Below, piece after piece: positions 5,337 to 12,279 of a stretch of DNA of 21,245 nucleotides. The notes beneath the pieces are model-generated. The model saw nothing but the letters and a program-made list of their open reading frames with translations, made no database searches and was not told the origin of the DNA. The DNA is taken from positions 1 through 21,245 of IMG/VR virus record IMGVR_UViG_3300032092_000310; one strand, 5' to 3'. Positions within the stretch are counted from its first letter, which is position 1. The number at the start of each line of letters is the position of its first letter. The stretch comes from a virus. The position numbers and the translations under genes were made by a program.

Positions 5337-7576
5337 TTGCCCAAAACACCCGCATCCTGTGGCTCCCTGAAGGCGACGCCCGTAGCTGGGACTACGAATC
5401 CGGCGGCTGGGCCGGCGGCAACCGCAACCCGTCAGGCGTGCGGATTGACGCTGAGTCGGCTCTGCGTGCGACGGTCGTGCTCGCCTGCGTGCGGGTGCTA
5501 TCGGCGTCGGTCGCCGGGCTGCCGCTGCATCTCTACCGCAGGCTCGCGGGTGGTGGCAAGGAACTCGCCCGCGATGTGCCGCTCTATCGCGTGCTGCACA
5601 CGACCCCGAACGATTGGCAGACGAGCTATGAGTGGCGTGAAACGCTCATGCTGCACCTGCTCCTGCATGGCAACGCGTACTGCGAGATTCGCGGGGCAGG
5701 GGATTCGCGGCAGTTGATTCCGCTGCATCCCTCGCGGATGAAGGTCGACCGCCTGGAGAACGGGCGGCTGCGGTACACGTACCGCGAGGATCGGGGGTCG
5801 AGCACCGTCTACTCGCAGGATGCGGTTATGCACCTGAGGTGGCTTTCGGATGACGGCGTGAACGGGATGGTGCCTGTCGAGATTGCGGGCGACGCCATCG
5901 GGCTGGCTCGTGCCCTGGAGATTCACGGGGCGACGTTCTTCGGCTCGGGTGCTCGCCCCGGCGTCATCCTCTCGACCGACCAGATGCTATCGCCCGAGGC
6001 GGCGGAGAACACGCGGAACCAGTGGGAGCGAGCCCATCGCGGCCCCGACAGGGCTCACCGCACGGCGGTGCTCCAGGGCGGGCTCAAGGTCAATGAGCTC
6101 GGCGGCAACAACCAAGAGAGCCAGTTCCTTGAGACGCGGCGATTCCAAGTCGAAGAGATTTGCGGACGCATCTACGGGGTGCCGCCTCACCTCATTGGCG
6201 ACCTGTCGCGTTCGTCGTTCTCGAATATCGAACAGCAGAGCCTCGACTACGTGCAGAACGGCTTGATGCCCTGGCTGCGGCGGTTTGAGTCGGCCATCAC
6301 CCGCGACCTGCTCACCGATGATGAGACGTTCGCGGAGTTCGACGTGCGCGGTGCCTTGCGTGCGGACGCTGCGGGGCGGTCGGCGTTCTATACCTCGATG
6401 GCCCAACTGGGCGTGTTCAGCGTCAACGAGATAAGAGGGCTGGAAAATCTGAACCCGGTCGAGGGCGGTGACATTCGCGTCGTGCCGCTGAACTTCCAAA
6501 CGCTTGAGCAGGCGAACGCGGCGGCGCAGTTGGCGATGGCCCCGGCTGTCGAGGAAATCGTCACGGTTGACGAGACGCCAGCGGAGCCGGCTGCCGATGC
6601 GGCGGCTGGGGCAGCGACGCCGGATGAGCCCCAGGTGGCGGACGTGTCGCTCAATGGTGCTCAAATCACGGGGCTGCTCGCAATCCTGCAGGCTGTTAGC
6701 ACAGGCGTCCTCACGCGGACCGGTGCCGCTGCTGCGATTGCGGCAGCCTTCCCGGCCATGCCGAAGCCGCAGATTGACGCGATTCTCGCGGGCGTGCCCG
6801 AAAACACGGCCCCGGCGGTGCCTGCGGAACCGGCCGCGCCCCCGGCGTTCGGTCGTTCGCTCCCGGCGTCACGGGCGATGACCGTCTCAATTGACTTCGA
6901 CCGGACGTTCGCCGCCGACCCTGCCCTGTGGGGCGAGTTCGCACGCAAGGCGGTTGCGGACGGGAACACGGTCGTGATGGTCAGCCGTCGGCCTGACACC
7001 GCCGACAACCGGCAGACCGTCACCGACACGCTGGGCGACTACGCCGATGCGTTTTCGCAGGTGTTGCTCGTGGGCGAGCGGCTGAAGGACGAAGCCGCGA
7101 AAGAGGCTGGCGTCGAGGTGGACGTGTGGGTGGACGATTCGCCGCAGACGGTCAAGCCGCCGATGGATTGCGGGTGTGACGAGCACCGCAACTGCGGCAC
7201 CGGCAGCGGCGGATTCTCTTCAGGAAACACCTGCGGAAAGGGTGGCGGCGGCGGTGGTGGTGGCGGTTCGTCTGATGGTGGTTCATCGGGAGGCGGCTCG
7301 TCGGGTGGCGATGGTGCGGGAAGTGGCTCCGGCCCAGGCGGGCTAAAGCAGCCGTCGAAGAAACACGACGTGAAACTCCCGAAGTCAAAGAAGCGGTTGA
7401 CCATCGACCAAGGAAACGAGGCGATGAAGCAGCTTGGCTACAAGGTCGGAAAGACCTCGACGAAGAAGGTAGGTAAAGGGTGGGTCACGGTCGTGAGTGT
7501 CACTGACAGCACTGGGCACACGGCGACGCTGACGGCGGATGAAGTCAAAGACATCGTTTATGGGAATCAGAAATAG
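5333..7576 (+). CDS. Portal protein with C-terminal HAD-like domain fusion
   Basis: Residues about 1-400 are an HK97-type portal: RATVVLACVRVLSASVAGLP, NDWQTSYEWRETLM, HGNAYCEIR, the NNQESQFLETRRF segment and IYGVPPHLIGD. It forms the dodecameric DNA channel at the head vertex. The family usually ends near 400-450 residues; this protein has 747. After an Ala/Pro linker and a helical stretch (445-488), residues 516-607 resemble a HAD phosphatase: IDFDRT (D521, D523, T525), VVMVSRR (S551) and VWVDDSP (D601, D602). Then comes a Cys/Gly segment (C613, C615, C621, C634, with GTGSGGFSSGNTCGKGGG), a long Gly/Ser linker (about 637-670) and a basic C-terminal domain of about 75 residues of unknown fold. 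The HAD part begins with a Met (ATG 6878), but no Shine-Dalgarno supports a separate gene there. The ATG overlaps the terL stop. Confidence 0.9.
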   Translation: MIAQNTRILWLPEGDARSWDYESGGWAGGNRNPSGVRIDAESALRATVVLACVRVLSASVAGLPLHLYRRLAGGGKELARDVPLYRVLHTTPNDWQTSYEWRETLMLHLLLHGNAYCEIRGAGDSRQLIPLHPSRMKVDRLENGRLRYTYREDRGSSTVYSQDAVMHLRWLSDDGVNGMVPVEIAGDAIGLARALEIHGATFFGSGARPGVILSTDQMLSPEAAENTRNQWERAHRGPDRAHRTAVLQGGLKVNELGGNNQESQFLETRRFQVEEICGRIYGVPPHLIGDLSRSSFSNIEQQSLDYVQNGLMPWLRRFESAITRDLLTDDETFAEFDVRGALRADAAGRSAFYTSMAQLGVFSVNEIRGLENLNPVEGGDIRVVPLNFQTLEQANAAAQLAMAPAVEEIVTVDETPAEPAADAAAGAATPDEPQVADVSLNGAQITGLLAILQAVSTGVLTRTGAAAAIAAAFPAMPKPQIDAILAGVPENTAPAVPAEPAAPPAFGRSLPASRAMTVSIDFDRTFAADPALWGEFARKAVADGNTVVMVSRRPDTADNRQTVTDTLGDYADAFSQVLLVGERLKDEAAKEAGVEVDVWVDDSPQTVKPPMDCGCDEHRNCGTGSGGFSSGNTCGKGGGGGGGGGSSDGGSSGGGSSGGDGAGSGSGPGGLKQPSKKHDVKLPKSKKRLTIDQGNEAMKQLGYKVGKTSTKKVGKGWVTVVSVTDSTGHTATLTADEVKDIVYGNQK

Positions 7577-7578
7577 CG

Positions 7579-7857
7579 ATGGCGGCACGGTATGACCACA
7601 TCGACTTCACGCCCCCGGCTGGCGTCCGCGAGGAAGCGGCGAAGGGACTGGCGTGGCGTGACGAGCACGGACGTGGCGGCACGGCCGTAGGCGTGGCTCG
7701 CGCCCGCGACCTCTCCAATGGCACGAACATCTCCCCCGACACCGCCCGACGCATGGCGAGCTACTTTGCTCGTCACGAGGTGGACAAGCAAGGAAAGGGC
7801 TTCCGCCCAGGCGAGGACGGCTTTCCATCAGCCGGCCGCATCGCCTGGGCGCTTTAG
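7579..7857 (+). CDS. Small conserved phage protein ending at an in-frame TAG before the protease
   Basis: This 92-aa protein begins MAARYDHIDFTPPAGVREEA and contains GLAWRDEHGRGGTAVGVARA, a segment RRMASYFARHEVDKQGKGF, and GFPSAGRIAWAL. It is polar, has no membrane segment, and resembles a small domain found near phage head proteases and in some head proteins; I know no biochemical role. The remarkable point is its end: after GRIAWAL the TAG at 7855-7857 is followed in the same frame by LWGGDPGQAWANKLTKQM, which reads like the natural continuation of the family (as I recall it, IAWALWGGD-GQ-WANK). The same frame then runs on into the prohead protease. It may therefore be a truncated, recoded or readthrough form. 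It starts 2 bases after the portal stop without a clear Shine-Dalgarno. Confidence 0.75.
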   Translation: MAARYDHIDFTPPAGVREEAAKGLAWRDEHGRGGTAVGVARARDLSNGTNISPDTARRMASYFARHEVDKQGKGFRPGEDGFPSAGRIAWAL

Positions 7858-7938
7858 CTTTGGGGCGGAGACCCCGGCCAAGCGTGGGCCAACAAGCTGA
7901 CTAAACAGATGAACGCCGCAGACGAGGAGAACCGCAGC
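7858..7938 (+). other. In-frame continuation between the TAG and the protease start
   Basis: These 81 bases have no stop in the frame shared by the 92-aa protein and the protease. They encode LWGGDPGQAWANKLTKQM followed by NAADEENRS, which looks like a conserved C-terminal tail rather than spacer. The region also holds the Shine-Dalgarno GAGGAG (7924-7929), 9 bases before ATG 7939, the probable protease start. A further ATG at 7909 lacks such a site. Confidence 0.6.
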
Positions 7939-8592
7939 ATGGCAATCGAACGCCGTAGCCTCTACGAAGAAGAATCCGGCACGCTCCCCCTGCTCCGCAT
8001 CGAGAGCCGCAGCGAGGACGGCGCGGACGAGGCCCGATGGGTTGTCGGCTATGCCGCCAAGTTCGGCGTCAACAGCCTCGACCTCGGCGATTTCCAAGAG
8101 CGGATTGACCCCGGTGCCTTCGGCATCGTCGCGGAGCGGCGTGGCCGCAAGAAGCCGCTGGAGACGCGAGCGTTGTGGAACCACGACGCCAACTTCCCGC
8201 TCGCCCGCTATCCCGGCACGCTGCGAATGAACGTGGACGAAATCGGGCTGCGGTATGAGTTCCCGGTGCCCGACACGTCCTACGGGCGCGACCTGGCGGC
8301 GAACATCGAGGCTGGCATCGTGCGGGGTTCGTCGTTCTCGTTCCAGATTGCCCCCGGCGGTGAGTCGTGGAGCGTGGAAGACGGCCGCAGCATCCGCACC
8401 GTGACGAAGATCGACAGCCTCATCGACGTGGGACCGGTGACGTTCCCGGCGTATCCCGATGCGGACGTGACCGTGGCGAAGCGGTCGTTCGATGCGTTCC
8501 GCCAGCAGCGAGACGCCGAGAACGTGCGGCGTGCGACGGCACTGGCAAAGACTCTGAAACTCCGCGAGTATCTGGCGCAGCATGGCCGCTAG
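7939..8592 (+). CDS. HK97-type prohead protease
   Basis: ATG 7939 is preferred over ATG 7909 because of GAGGAG at 7924-7929. The 217-aa enzyme shows family hallmarks: VVGYAAKFGV and DFQERIDPGAF near the N-terminus, the catalytic His in ALWNHDANFPLAR (H82), EIGLRYEFPVPD, the catalytic Ser in IVRGSSFSF (S131 or S132), and IDVGPVTFPAYPDADV. It belongs to the herpesvirus-assemblin-like fold serine peptidases (U35/S78), which digest the scaffold or delta domain of the capsid protein during head maturation. A helical C-terminal tail follows. The upstream frame is open back to a TAG at 7855, so a readthrough fusion with the 92-aa protein is possible. It overlaps the zinc-ribbon gene by 11 bases. Confidence 0.92.
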   Translation: MAIERRSLYEEESGTLPLLRIESRSEDGADEARWVVGYAAKFGVNSLDLGDFQERIDPGAFGIVAERRGRKKPLETRALWNHDANFPLARYPGTLRMNVDEIGLRYEFPVPDTSYGRDLAANIEAGIVRGSSFSFQIAPGGESWSVEDGRSIRTVTKIDSLIDVGPVTFPAYPDADVTVAKRSFDAFRQQRDAENVRRATALAKTLKLREYLAQHGR

Positions 8593-8767
8593 TGGCGATT
8601 CGTGCCCGAAGTGCCGCGAGGGTCGCCTTGCGGTGGCATCGTCGCAGCGGTGCGGCGAGTACCAGACCCGCTATCTGCGGTGCCCGCGTTGCGGCTGCAC
8701 GGACAAGCAAGTCGTGCATAGCGGTGAGATTCGCCGCGTGAAGTCTTTTACTGTCGCCCCTGCATAA
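8582..8767 (+). CDS. Small zinc-ribbon protein
   Basis: ATG 8582 lies inside the end of the protease gene (11-base overlap). The 61-aa protein has two Cys knuckles, C8-x2-C11 (SCPKC) and C34-x2-C37 (RCPRCGC), plus C24 and C39, which is the pattern of a zinc ribbon. The second knuckle is preceded by YQTRYLRC. No other domain is visible. Such small zinc ribbons may bind nucleic acid or act as assembly or transcription factors; position between protease and capsid genes gives no firm role. The coding frame ends before the capsid leader. Confidence 0.7.
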   Translation: MAASGDSCPKCREGRLAVASSQRCGEYQTRYLRCPRCGCTDKQVVHSGEIRRVKSFTVAPA

Positions 8768-8800
8768 CTGCATGGGTCGGGGGTTCGCTTTTTAGTTTCG

Positions 8801-8840
8801 GGGTATCGGCGGCAGTGGTCGCCGCACCCGAACTAGGAGC
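8801..8840 (+). promoter_or_regulatory. Stem-loop leader and ribosome binding site of the capsid gene
   Basis: The 81-base gap before the capsid gene contains GGGT (8801-8804) and CGGCG (8807-8811), which pair with CGCCG (8820-8824) and ACCC (8826-8829). This gives a 9-bp stem with a small internal loop and an 8-base terminal loop. The Shine-Dalgarno AGGAG (8835-8839) follows, about 9 bases from the GTG start at 8849. A stable 5' stem close to the start of the most highly made protein could protect the mRNA. I see no convincing -35/-10 promoter. Confidence 0.4.
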
Positions 8841-8848
8841 GAAACCTC

Positions 8849-10222
8849 GTGGACAAGATCAAGGCACTGCTCGACGAACTGGCTTCCGTTGTCGCCGAGA
8901 TGGAGGCGATGACCGAGGACGCCCCCGAGGGTGAGGCTCCCGCCGAGCCCATGAACGAGGAGCAGGAGGCGTCGCTTCGCAGCCTTGAGCAGCGTGCCGA
9001 CAAGCTCCGCGAGCGAATCGAGTTCCTGCAGCGCGTGCAGGCGAAGGAGTTGGAACTCCGCGCCGTGCTGGAGCGTGGTGCCCCGGCCAAGCGCGTCGAG
9101 AAGACCGAGACCCCCGAGGAGACCCCCGCCGTGGAGAGCCGTTCCAAGGTGTTTGCCGTGCCGAAGAATCACCGGCCCCTTCGCGGTTTCAAGTGCGAGG
9201 AGCGGGCGTACCGTGCGGGCATGGCCATCAAGGCCACGCTGACCGGCGATGCCGAGGCGCGGCGGTGGTGCCACGACCACAACGTCGAAGTTCGTGCCCA
9301 GGCGAGCGGCATCAACTCGCTCGGCGGCGTGCTGACCAGCCCCGAACTGTCGGCCGAGGTCATCCGGCTTGTCGAAGAGTTCGGCGTGTTCCCCGCGAAC
9401 GCCCGCAACGTCACGATGCCGACCGGCGAGATGCTGATTGCCCGCCGGACGGGCGGCCTCTCGGCCCGCCCCATCGGTGAGAACGCGGCTCCCACGACCT
9501 CCGACGTGACGCTGGACAACATCCAACTCACGGCGAAGCTCTGGGGCATCGACAATCGGATTCCGATGTCGCTGTTCGAAGACTCCGTGGTCGATCTCGC
9601 CGACCTCATGGCGGTCGAGGTGGCCCAGGCGTTTGCCGAAGCCTTCGATAATTCGGGCTTCATCGGGACCGGCACCGGGGCGACCTACCATGGCACCACG
9701 GGCGTTGCGGTCGCCATCATCGACGGCACGCACACGGCTGGCGTGGTGGGTGCAAAGACCGGCAACCAGACCTTCGCCGGTCTGGAGTTGGCCGACTTCA
9801 CCAACACGGTCGCTCGCCTCCCGGTCTACGCTCGGGCTCGCGGGAATGCCAAGTGGTACATCTCGCCGGCTGGCTACGGTGCGTCGATGCTGCGGCTGAT
9901 GATGGCGGCTTCGGGCAACAACCAGGCCGACGTGGCGGGTGGTGCGAACCTCTCGTTCCTCGGCTTCCCGGTTGTCATCACGCAGCCGCTTGAGAATCGG
10001 CTGACCGGCACCAATTCGCAGGTGGCGTGCCTGTTCGGCGACCTCGCCCAGGCTGCGACCTACGGTGTCCGCCGCGAGGTGAGCATCAAGACCGATTCCA
10101 GCCGGTTTATCGAGTTCGACCAGATGCTGACGTTCGCTACGACTCGCGTGGCGATGGTTGCCAATGACCTTGGCGACACGAGCAAGGCTGGTCCTGTCGT
10201 TGCCCTCCGGTTTGCCGCCTGA
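8849..10222 (+). CDS. Major capsid protein, HK97 fold
   Basis: The start is GTG 8849 with AGGAG at 8835-8839. The 457-aa protein has an N-terminal acidic coiled-coil delta/scaffold region (about 1-90, with ELELRAVLERGA), a linker rich in Glu, Pro and Thr, and then the HK97 fold. Recognisable segments are the N-arm and beta region INSLGGVLTSPELSAEVIRL, MPTGEMLIARRTGG, ARPIGENAAPTTSDVTLDNI, KLWGIDNRIPMSLFEDSVVD, FAEAFDNSGFIGTGTGA, and FLGFPVVITQPL. The prohead protease just upstream probably removes the N-terminal region at maturation. The gene is followed by one small gene and then a strong terminator, which fits a highly expressed capsid unit. Confidence 0.93.
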   Translation: MDKIKALLDELASVVAEMEAMTEDAPEGEAPAEPMNEEQEASLRSLEQRADKLRERIEFLQRVQAKELELRAVLERGAPAKRVEKTETPEETPAVESRSKVFAVPKNHRPLRGFKCEERAYRAGMAIKATLTGDAEARRWCHDHNVEVRAQASGINSLGGVLTSPELSAEVIRLVEEFGVFPANARNVTMPTGEMLIARRTGGLSARPIGENAAPTTSDVTLDNIQLTAKLWGIDNRIPMSLFEDSVVDLADLMAVEVAQAFAEAFDNSGFIGTGTGATYHGTTGVAVAIIDGTHTAGVVGAKTGNQTFAGLELADFTNTVARLPVYARARGNAKWYISPAGYGASMLRLMMAASGNNQADVAGGANLSFLGFPVVITQPLENRLTGTNSQVACLFGDLAQAATYGVRREVSIKTDSSRFIEFDQMLTFATTRVAMVANDLGDTSKAGPVVALRFAA

Positions 10223-10247
10223 ACCCTGACACTCTAGGAGATCTGGT

Positions 10248-10676
10248 ATGAACTTTCTTGAGAACTCTCGGACGGTTGTCGGTACGACCGTGACTTCGGC
10301 GGCGGCCACCGCGACCCTGACGATTGACCGGCTGGGTTACGACTACGCCAGCATCGACGTTATCGTCGATAAGAGTTCGACTGCCGCCAACACGGCGGCG
10401 TCGATTCTCAGCGTGCTGACGCTGTCGGGTGGCGACACGACCACGGCCGGTGCCTCGATCTACACGGTCGCGGTTCCGGCGGCGTCGGTTGCCGTGACTT
10501 CGCAGCCCTCGGTTGTCCGCATGGACATCGACCTGCGGGGCAAGGGTCGGTACGTGAAGGTTGACGCGACCCCGGCGACCGCCCTGGCGACGACCATCGT
10601 TGCCCGGCTGTCGAAGGGTGAGGTTGGCCCGTCTTCGGCTTCGGTCAAGGGCGTGCTGGCTGCGTACTCCGGCTGA
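10248..10676 (+). CDS. Small head protein, possible decoration protein
   Basis: ATG 10248 has AGGAG at 10236-10240 (7-base spacing). The 142-aa protein is rich in Thr, Ala, Ser and Val and strand-forming throughout: TVTSAAATATLTIDRLGYDY, ASIDVIVDK, SVLTLSGGDTTTAG and VVRMDIDLRGKGRYVKVDAT. It has no enzymatic motif, signal peptide or membrane segment. Its place directly after the capsid gene and before the terminator suggests a capsid decoration or stabilising protein, but the sequence alone does not prove it. A minor tail or head-fibre protein is the alternative. Confidence 0.6.
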   Translation: MNFLENSRTVVGTTVTSAAATATLTIDRLGYDYASIDVIVDKSSTAANTAASILSVLTLSGGDTTTAGASIYTVAVPAASVAVTSQPSVVRMDIDLRGKGRYVKVDATPATALATTIVARLSKGEVGPSSASVKGVLAAYSG

Positions 10677-10701
10677 TTGCTTGACAGCCTGAACACAGTA
10701 G

Positions 10702-10745
10702 ATGGCGGGTGCGGCACAACGTCGCGCCCGCCATTTCTGTTTTCG
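10702..10745 (+). terminator. Strong intrinsic terminator after the capsid genes
   Basis: ATGGCGGGTGCG (10702-10713) pairs with CGCGCCCGCCAT (10723-10734) as a 12-bp stem with one G-U pair and a 9-base loop. The U-rich tract TTTCTGTTTT (10734-10743) follows at once. This is the clearest terminator in the window. It would separate the abundant capsid transcript from the genes beyond, probably by partial termination because the next genes need the same late transcription. Confidence 0.85.
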
Positions 10746-10755
10746 TGAGGCAGGC

Positions 10756-11487
10756 ATGATTGTCAAAGTCGGCGGCACGGATGTAGACGTTCGCATCGAG
10801 TGCATTATGAGCGGGCCGCGCTTCGGCCCACTGAGCAACGTCTTCGGATGGGCACAAGCCCTGATGCCTCTCGGCATCCGCCCGACGCTCGGGCAGGGTG
10901 CCCTCTGGGGGCAGGTGTTGCAGCGGTGCATGGAGCAATTCGCCGACTCCACCGAATACCTGCTCTGCACCGACATGGACTCGTTCTGGGACCGCAAGAC
11001 GGTCGAGGAACTGGTCGCCATGGCGATGGCGTTTCAGTGCGACGCCATGGCCCCGCTGCAGGTGAAGCGGGAGGACGGCCGCCCGATGTTCACGCTCAAG
11101 GGCACGCTCGACAATCCGCCCAGCGGCCCGACTGACCTGCCGATGTCGTGGTTCGCCGAGCCCGTGCAGGAGGTGGACAGTGCTCACTTCGGCTGCACAC
11201 TCATCAGCACGAAGGCTCTGAAGCGAACGCCGAAACCCTGGTTCCAAGACCAGCCCAATGACAAGGGCGAGTACGGCGACGGGCGAACCGACGCCGACAT
11301 TTGGTTCTGGAAGCAGTTCCGCAAGGCTGGGAACCGCGTCTACGTCTCGCCCCGCGTCAGTATCGGCCACGGCGAATGGGTCTCAGTCTGGCCGGGCAAG
11401 GATCTGCAAAAGCCCGTATTCCAGTACGTGTCGGATTACACGGCGAACGGTAAGCCCAAGACTGCATGGAGTGTGCCCCAATCATGA
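10756..11487 (+). CDS. Glycosyltransferase-like protein (GT-A type)
   Basis: The ATG at 10756 follows the terminator, with GAGG at 10747-10750; the in-frame ATG at 10702 lies inside the terminator stem and is rejected. The 243-aa protein has features of GT-A glycosyltransferases: PLGIRPTLGQGALWGQV, YLLCTDMDSFW with a DxD-like D73-x-D75 for metal and nucleotide-sugar binding, a DADIWFWKQFRKAG segment (D179, D181) and YVSPRVSIGHGE (H205). The last part resembles the C-terminal 'yvsp-v-igH-g' motif of family-2-like enzymes. It presumably transfers sugar to a virion or host molecule. Its location between capsid and connector genes is unusual. Donor and acceptor are unknown. Confidence 0.6.
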   Translation: MIVKVGGTDVDVRIECIMSGPRFGPLSNVFGWAQALMPLGIRPTLGQGALWGQVLQRCMEQFADSTEYLLCTDMDSFWDRKTVEELVAMAMAFQCDAMAPLQVKREDGRPMFTLKGTLDNPPSGPTDLPMSWFAEPVQEVDSAHFGCTLISTKALKRTPKPWFQDQPNDKGEYGDGRTDADIWFWKQFRKAGNRVYVSPRVSIGHGEWVSVWPGKDLQKPVFQYVSDYTANGKPKTAWSVPQS

Positions 11488-11726
11488 AAATAAGACTGAC
11501 GAAGAATTACTCGACCTATCGCATCGGGGCGGTGGTCGATTGCGAAGACGAGACGGCCCATCGGCTCATCCGCGACGGCTTGGCCGAGCGTGAGCAGCAG
11601 ATGGACCTCCTCGTGGAAACGGCGAGCGTGGAACACGACGCCGAGCGTGCCGACCTGACACCCAAGAAGCGAGGGCGACCGCGTGCGGTTCCGCAGCCTG
11701 AAAACCCTGACGCCGCCGACGGTTGA
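11484..11726 (+). CDS. Small phage protein, KIRLTK type
   Basis: ATG 11484 overlaps the TGA of the glycosyltransferase-like gene (ATGA); a start at 11466 in the same frame is less likely. The 80-aa protein begins MKIRLTKNYSTYRIGAVVDC and then reads EDETAHRLIRDGLAE, a short alpha/beta domain seen in small proteins near head-tail connector genes. The remainder is acidic, then basic and Pro-rich (TPKKRGRPRAVPQPENP), where KKRGRPR resembles an AT-hook. The 3' end overlaps the connector gene by 44 bases. Its function is unknown, perhaps a head-assembly accessory. Confidence 0.65.
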   Translation: MKIRLTKNYSTYRIGAVVDCEDETAHRLIRDGLAEREQQMDLLVETASVEHDAERADLTPKKRGRPRAVPQPENPDAADG

Positions 11727-12279
11727 GCCGGTCACGCTCGCGGAGGCGAAAGCCCACTGCCGCGTCGATACGTCCACCGACGATGCGTATTTGTCTTCGC
11801 TGGTCACTGCCGCGCGTGAGTGGTGCGAGGCGTACTGTGACGAGACTTTCGTCCATACCCAGTACCGGGTGACGTACGACCAGTTCCCCCGCGAGATTGA
11901 GTTGCCACGCCCGCCGATGGCAAGCAGCGGGACGGCAACGGCTGTGACCATCACCTACACGATGGAGAATCAGACCACGGCGACGCTGGCGACGAGCCAG
12001 TACCGCGTGGACCGCGATTCGACGCCGGGCGTGATTCGCACGCTCTACAACGGCTCCTGGCCGAGCCATCTGCTCGACTACAACGCCGTCAGCGTGACGT
12101 GGTGGGGCGGCAAGGGTGCGAGCGGGGCTGACGTTGAGCAGCGAATCAAGAACGCGATTCTGTGGCTCGTGGGCATGTGGTATGAGCGGCGGATGGCGGC
12201 TGACGCCGTGAACCTCTCGGAGATTCCGTTTGGCGTCAAAGCCTTGCTCGATTCCGCGAAGTGGGGGAGCTACCAGTGA
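11683..12279 (+). CDS. Head-tail connector protein, HK97 gp6-like
   Basis: GTG 11683 starts inside the end of the previous gene. The 198-aa protein has the gp6-like order: PVTLAEAKAHCRVDTSTDDA, the helix LSSLVTAAREWCEAYCDETF, a beta middle with REIELPRPPM, PGVIRTLYNGSWP, NAVSVTWWGGKGA, and the C-terminal helices IKNAILWLVGMWYERR and ALLDSAKWG. Proteins of this family form the ring that joins the portal to the head-closure protein. Length and place in the operon agree. It ends with a GTGA overlap. Confidence 0.85.
   Translation: MRFRSLKTLTPPTVEPVTLAEAKAHCRVDTSTDDAYLSSLVTAAREWCEAYCDETFVHTQYRVTYDQFPREIELPRPPMASSGTATAVTITYTMENQTTATLATSQYRVDRDSTPGVIRTLYNGSWPSHLLDYNAVSVTWWGGKGASGADVEQRIKNAILWLVGMWYERRMAADAVNLSEIPFGVKALLDSAKWGSYQ

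Noticed and set aside
6878-7576. Independent HAD gene with start at ATG 6878
   Set aside because: No Shine-Dalgarno precedes it and the frame is continuous with the portal, so a fused domain is simpler.
7855-7857. TAG reassigned as a sense codon throughout the phage
   Set aside because: TAG is a credible stop for the portal, protease, head closure, second HNH and one tail gene, so a global recoding is not supported.
8792-10309. Long antisense open frame of 505 codons across the capsid gene
   Set aside because: It is a shadow of the GC-rich codon pattern of the capsid gene; the capsid protein in the + strand is clear, and the antisense product has no recognisable domain.
10702-10755. Upstream in-frame ATG of the glycosyltransferase-like gene
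   Set aside because: This ATG is inside the 5' arm of the terminator stem; ATG 10756 has a better position.
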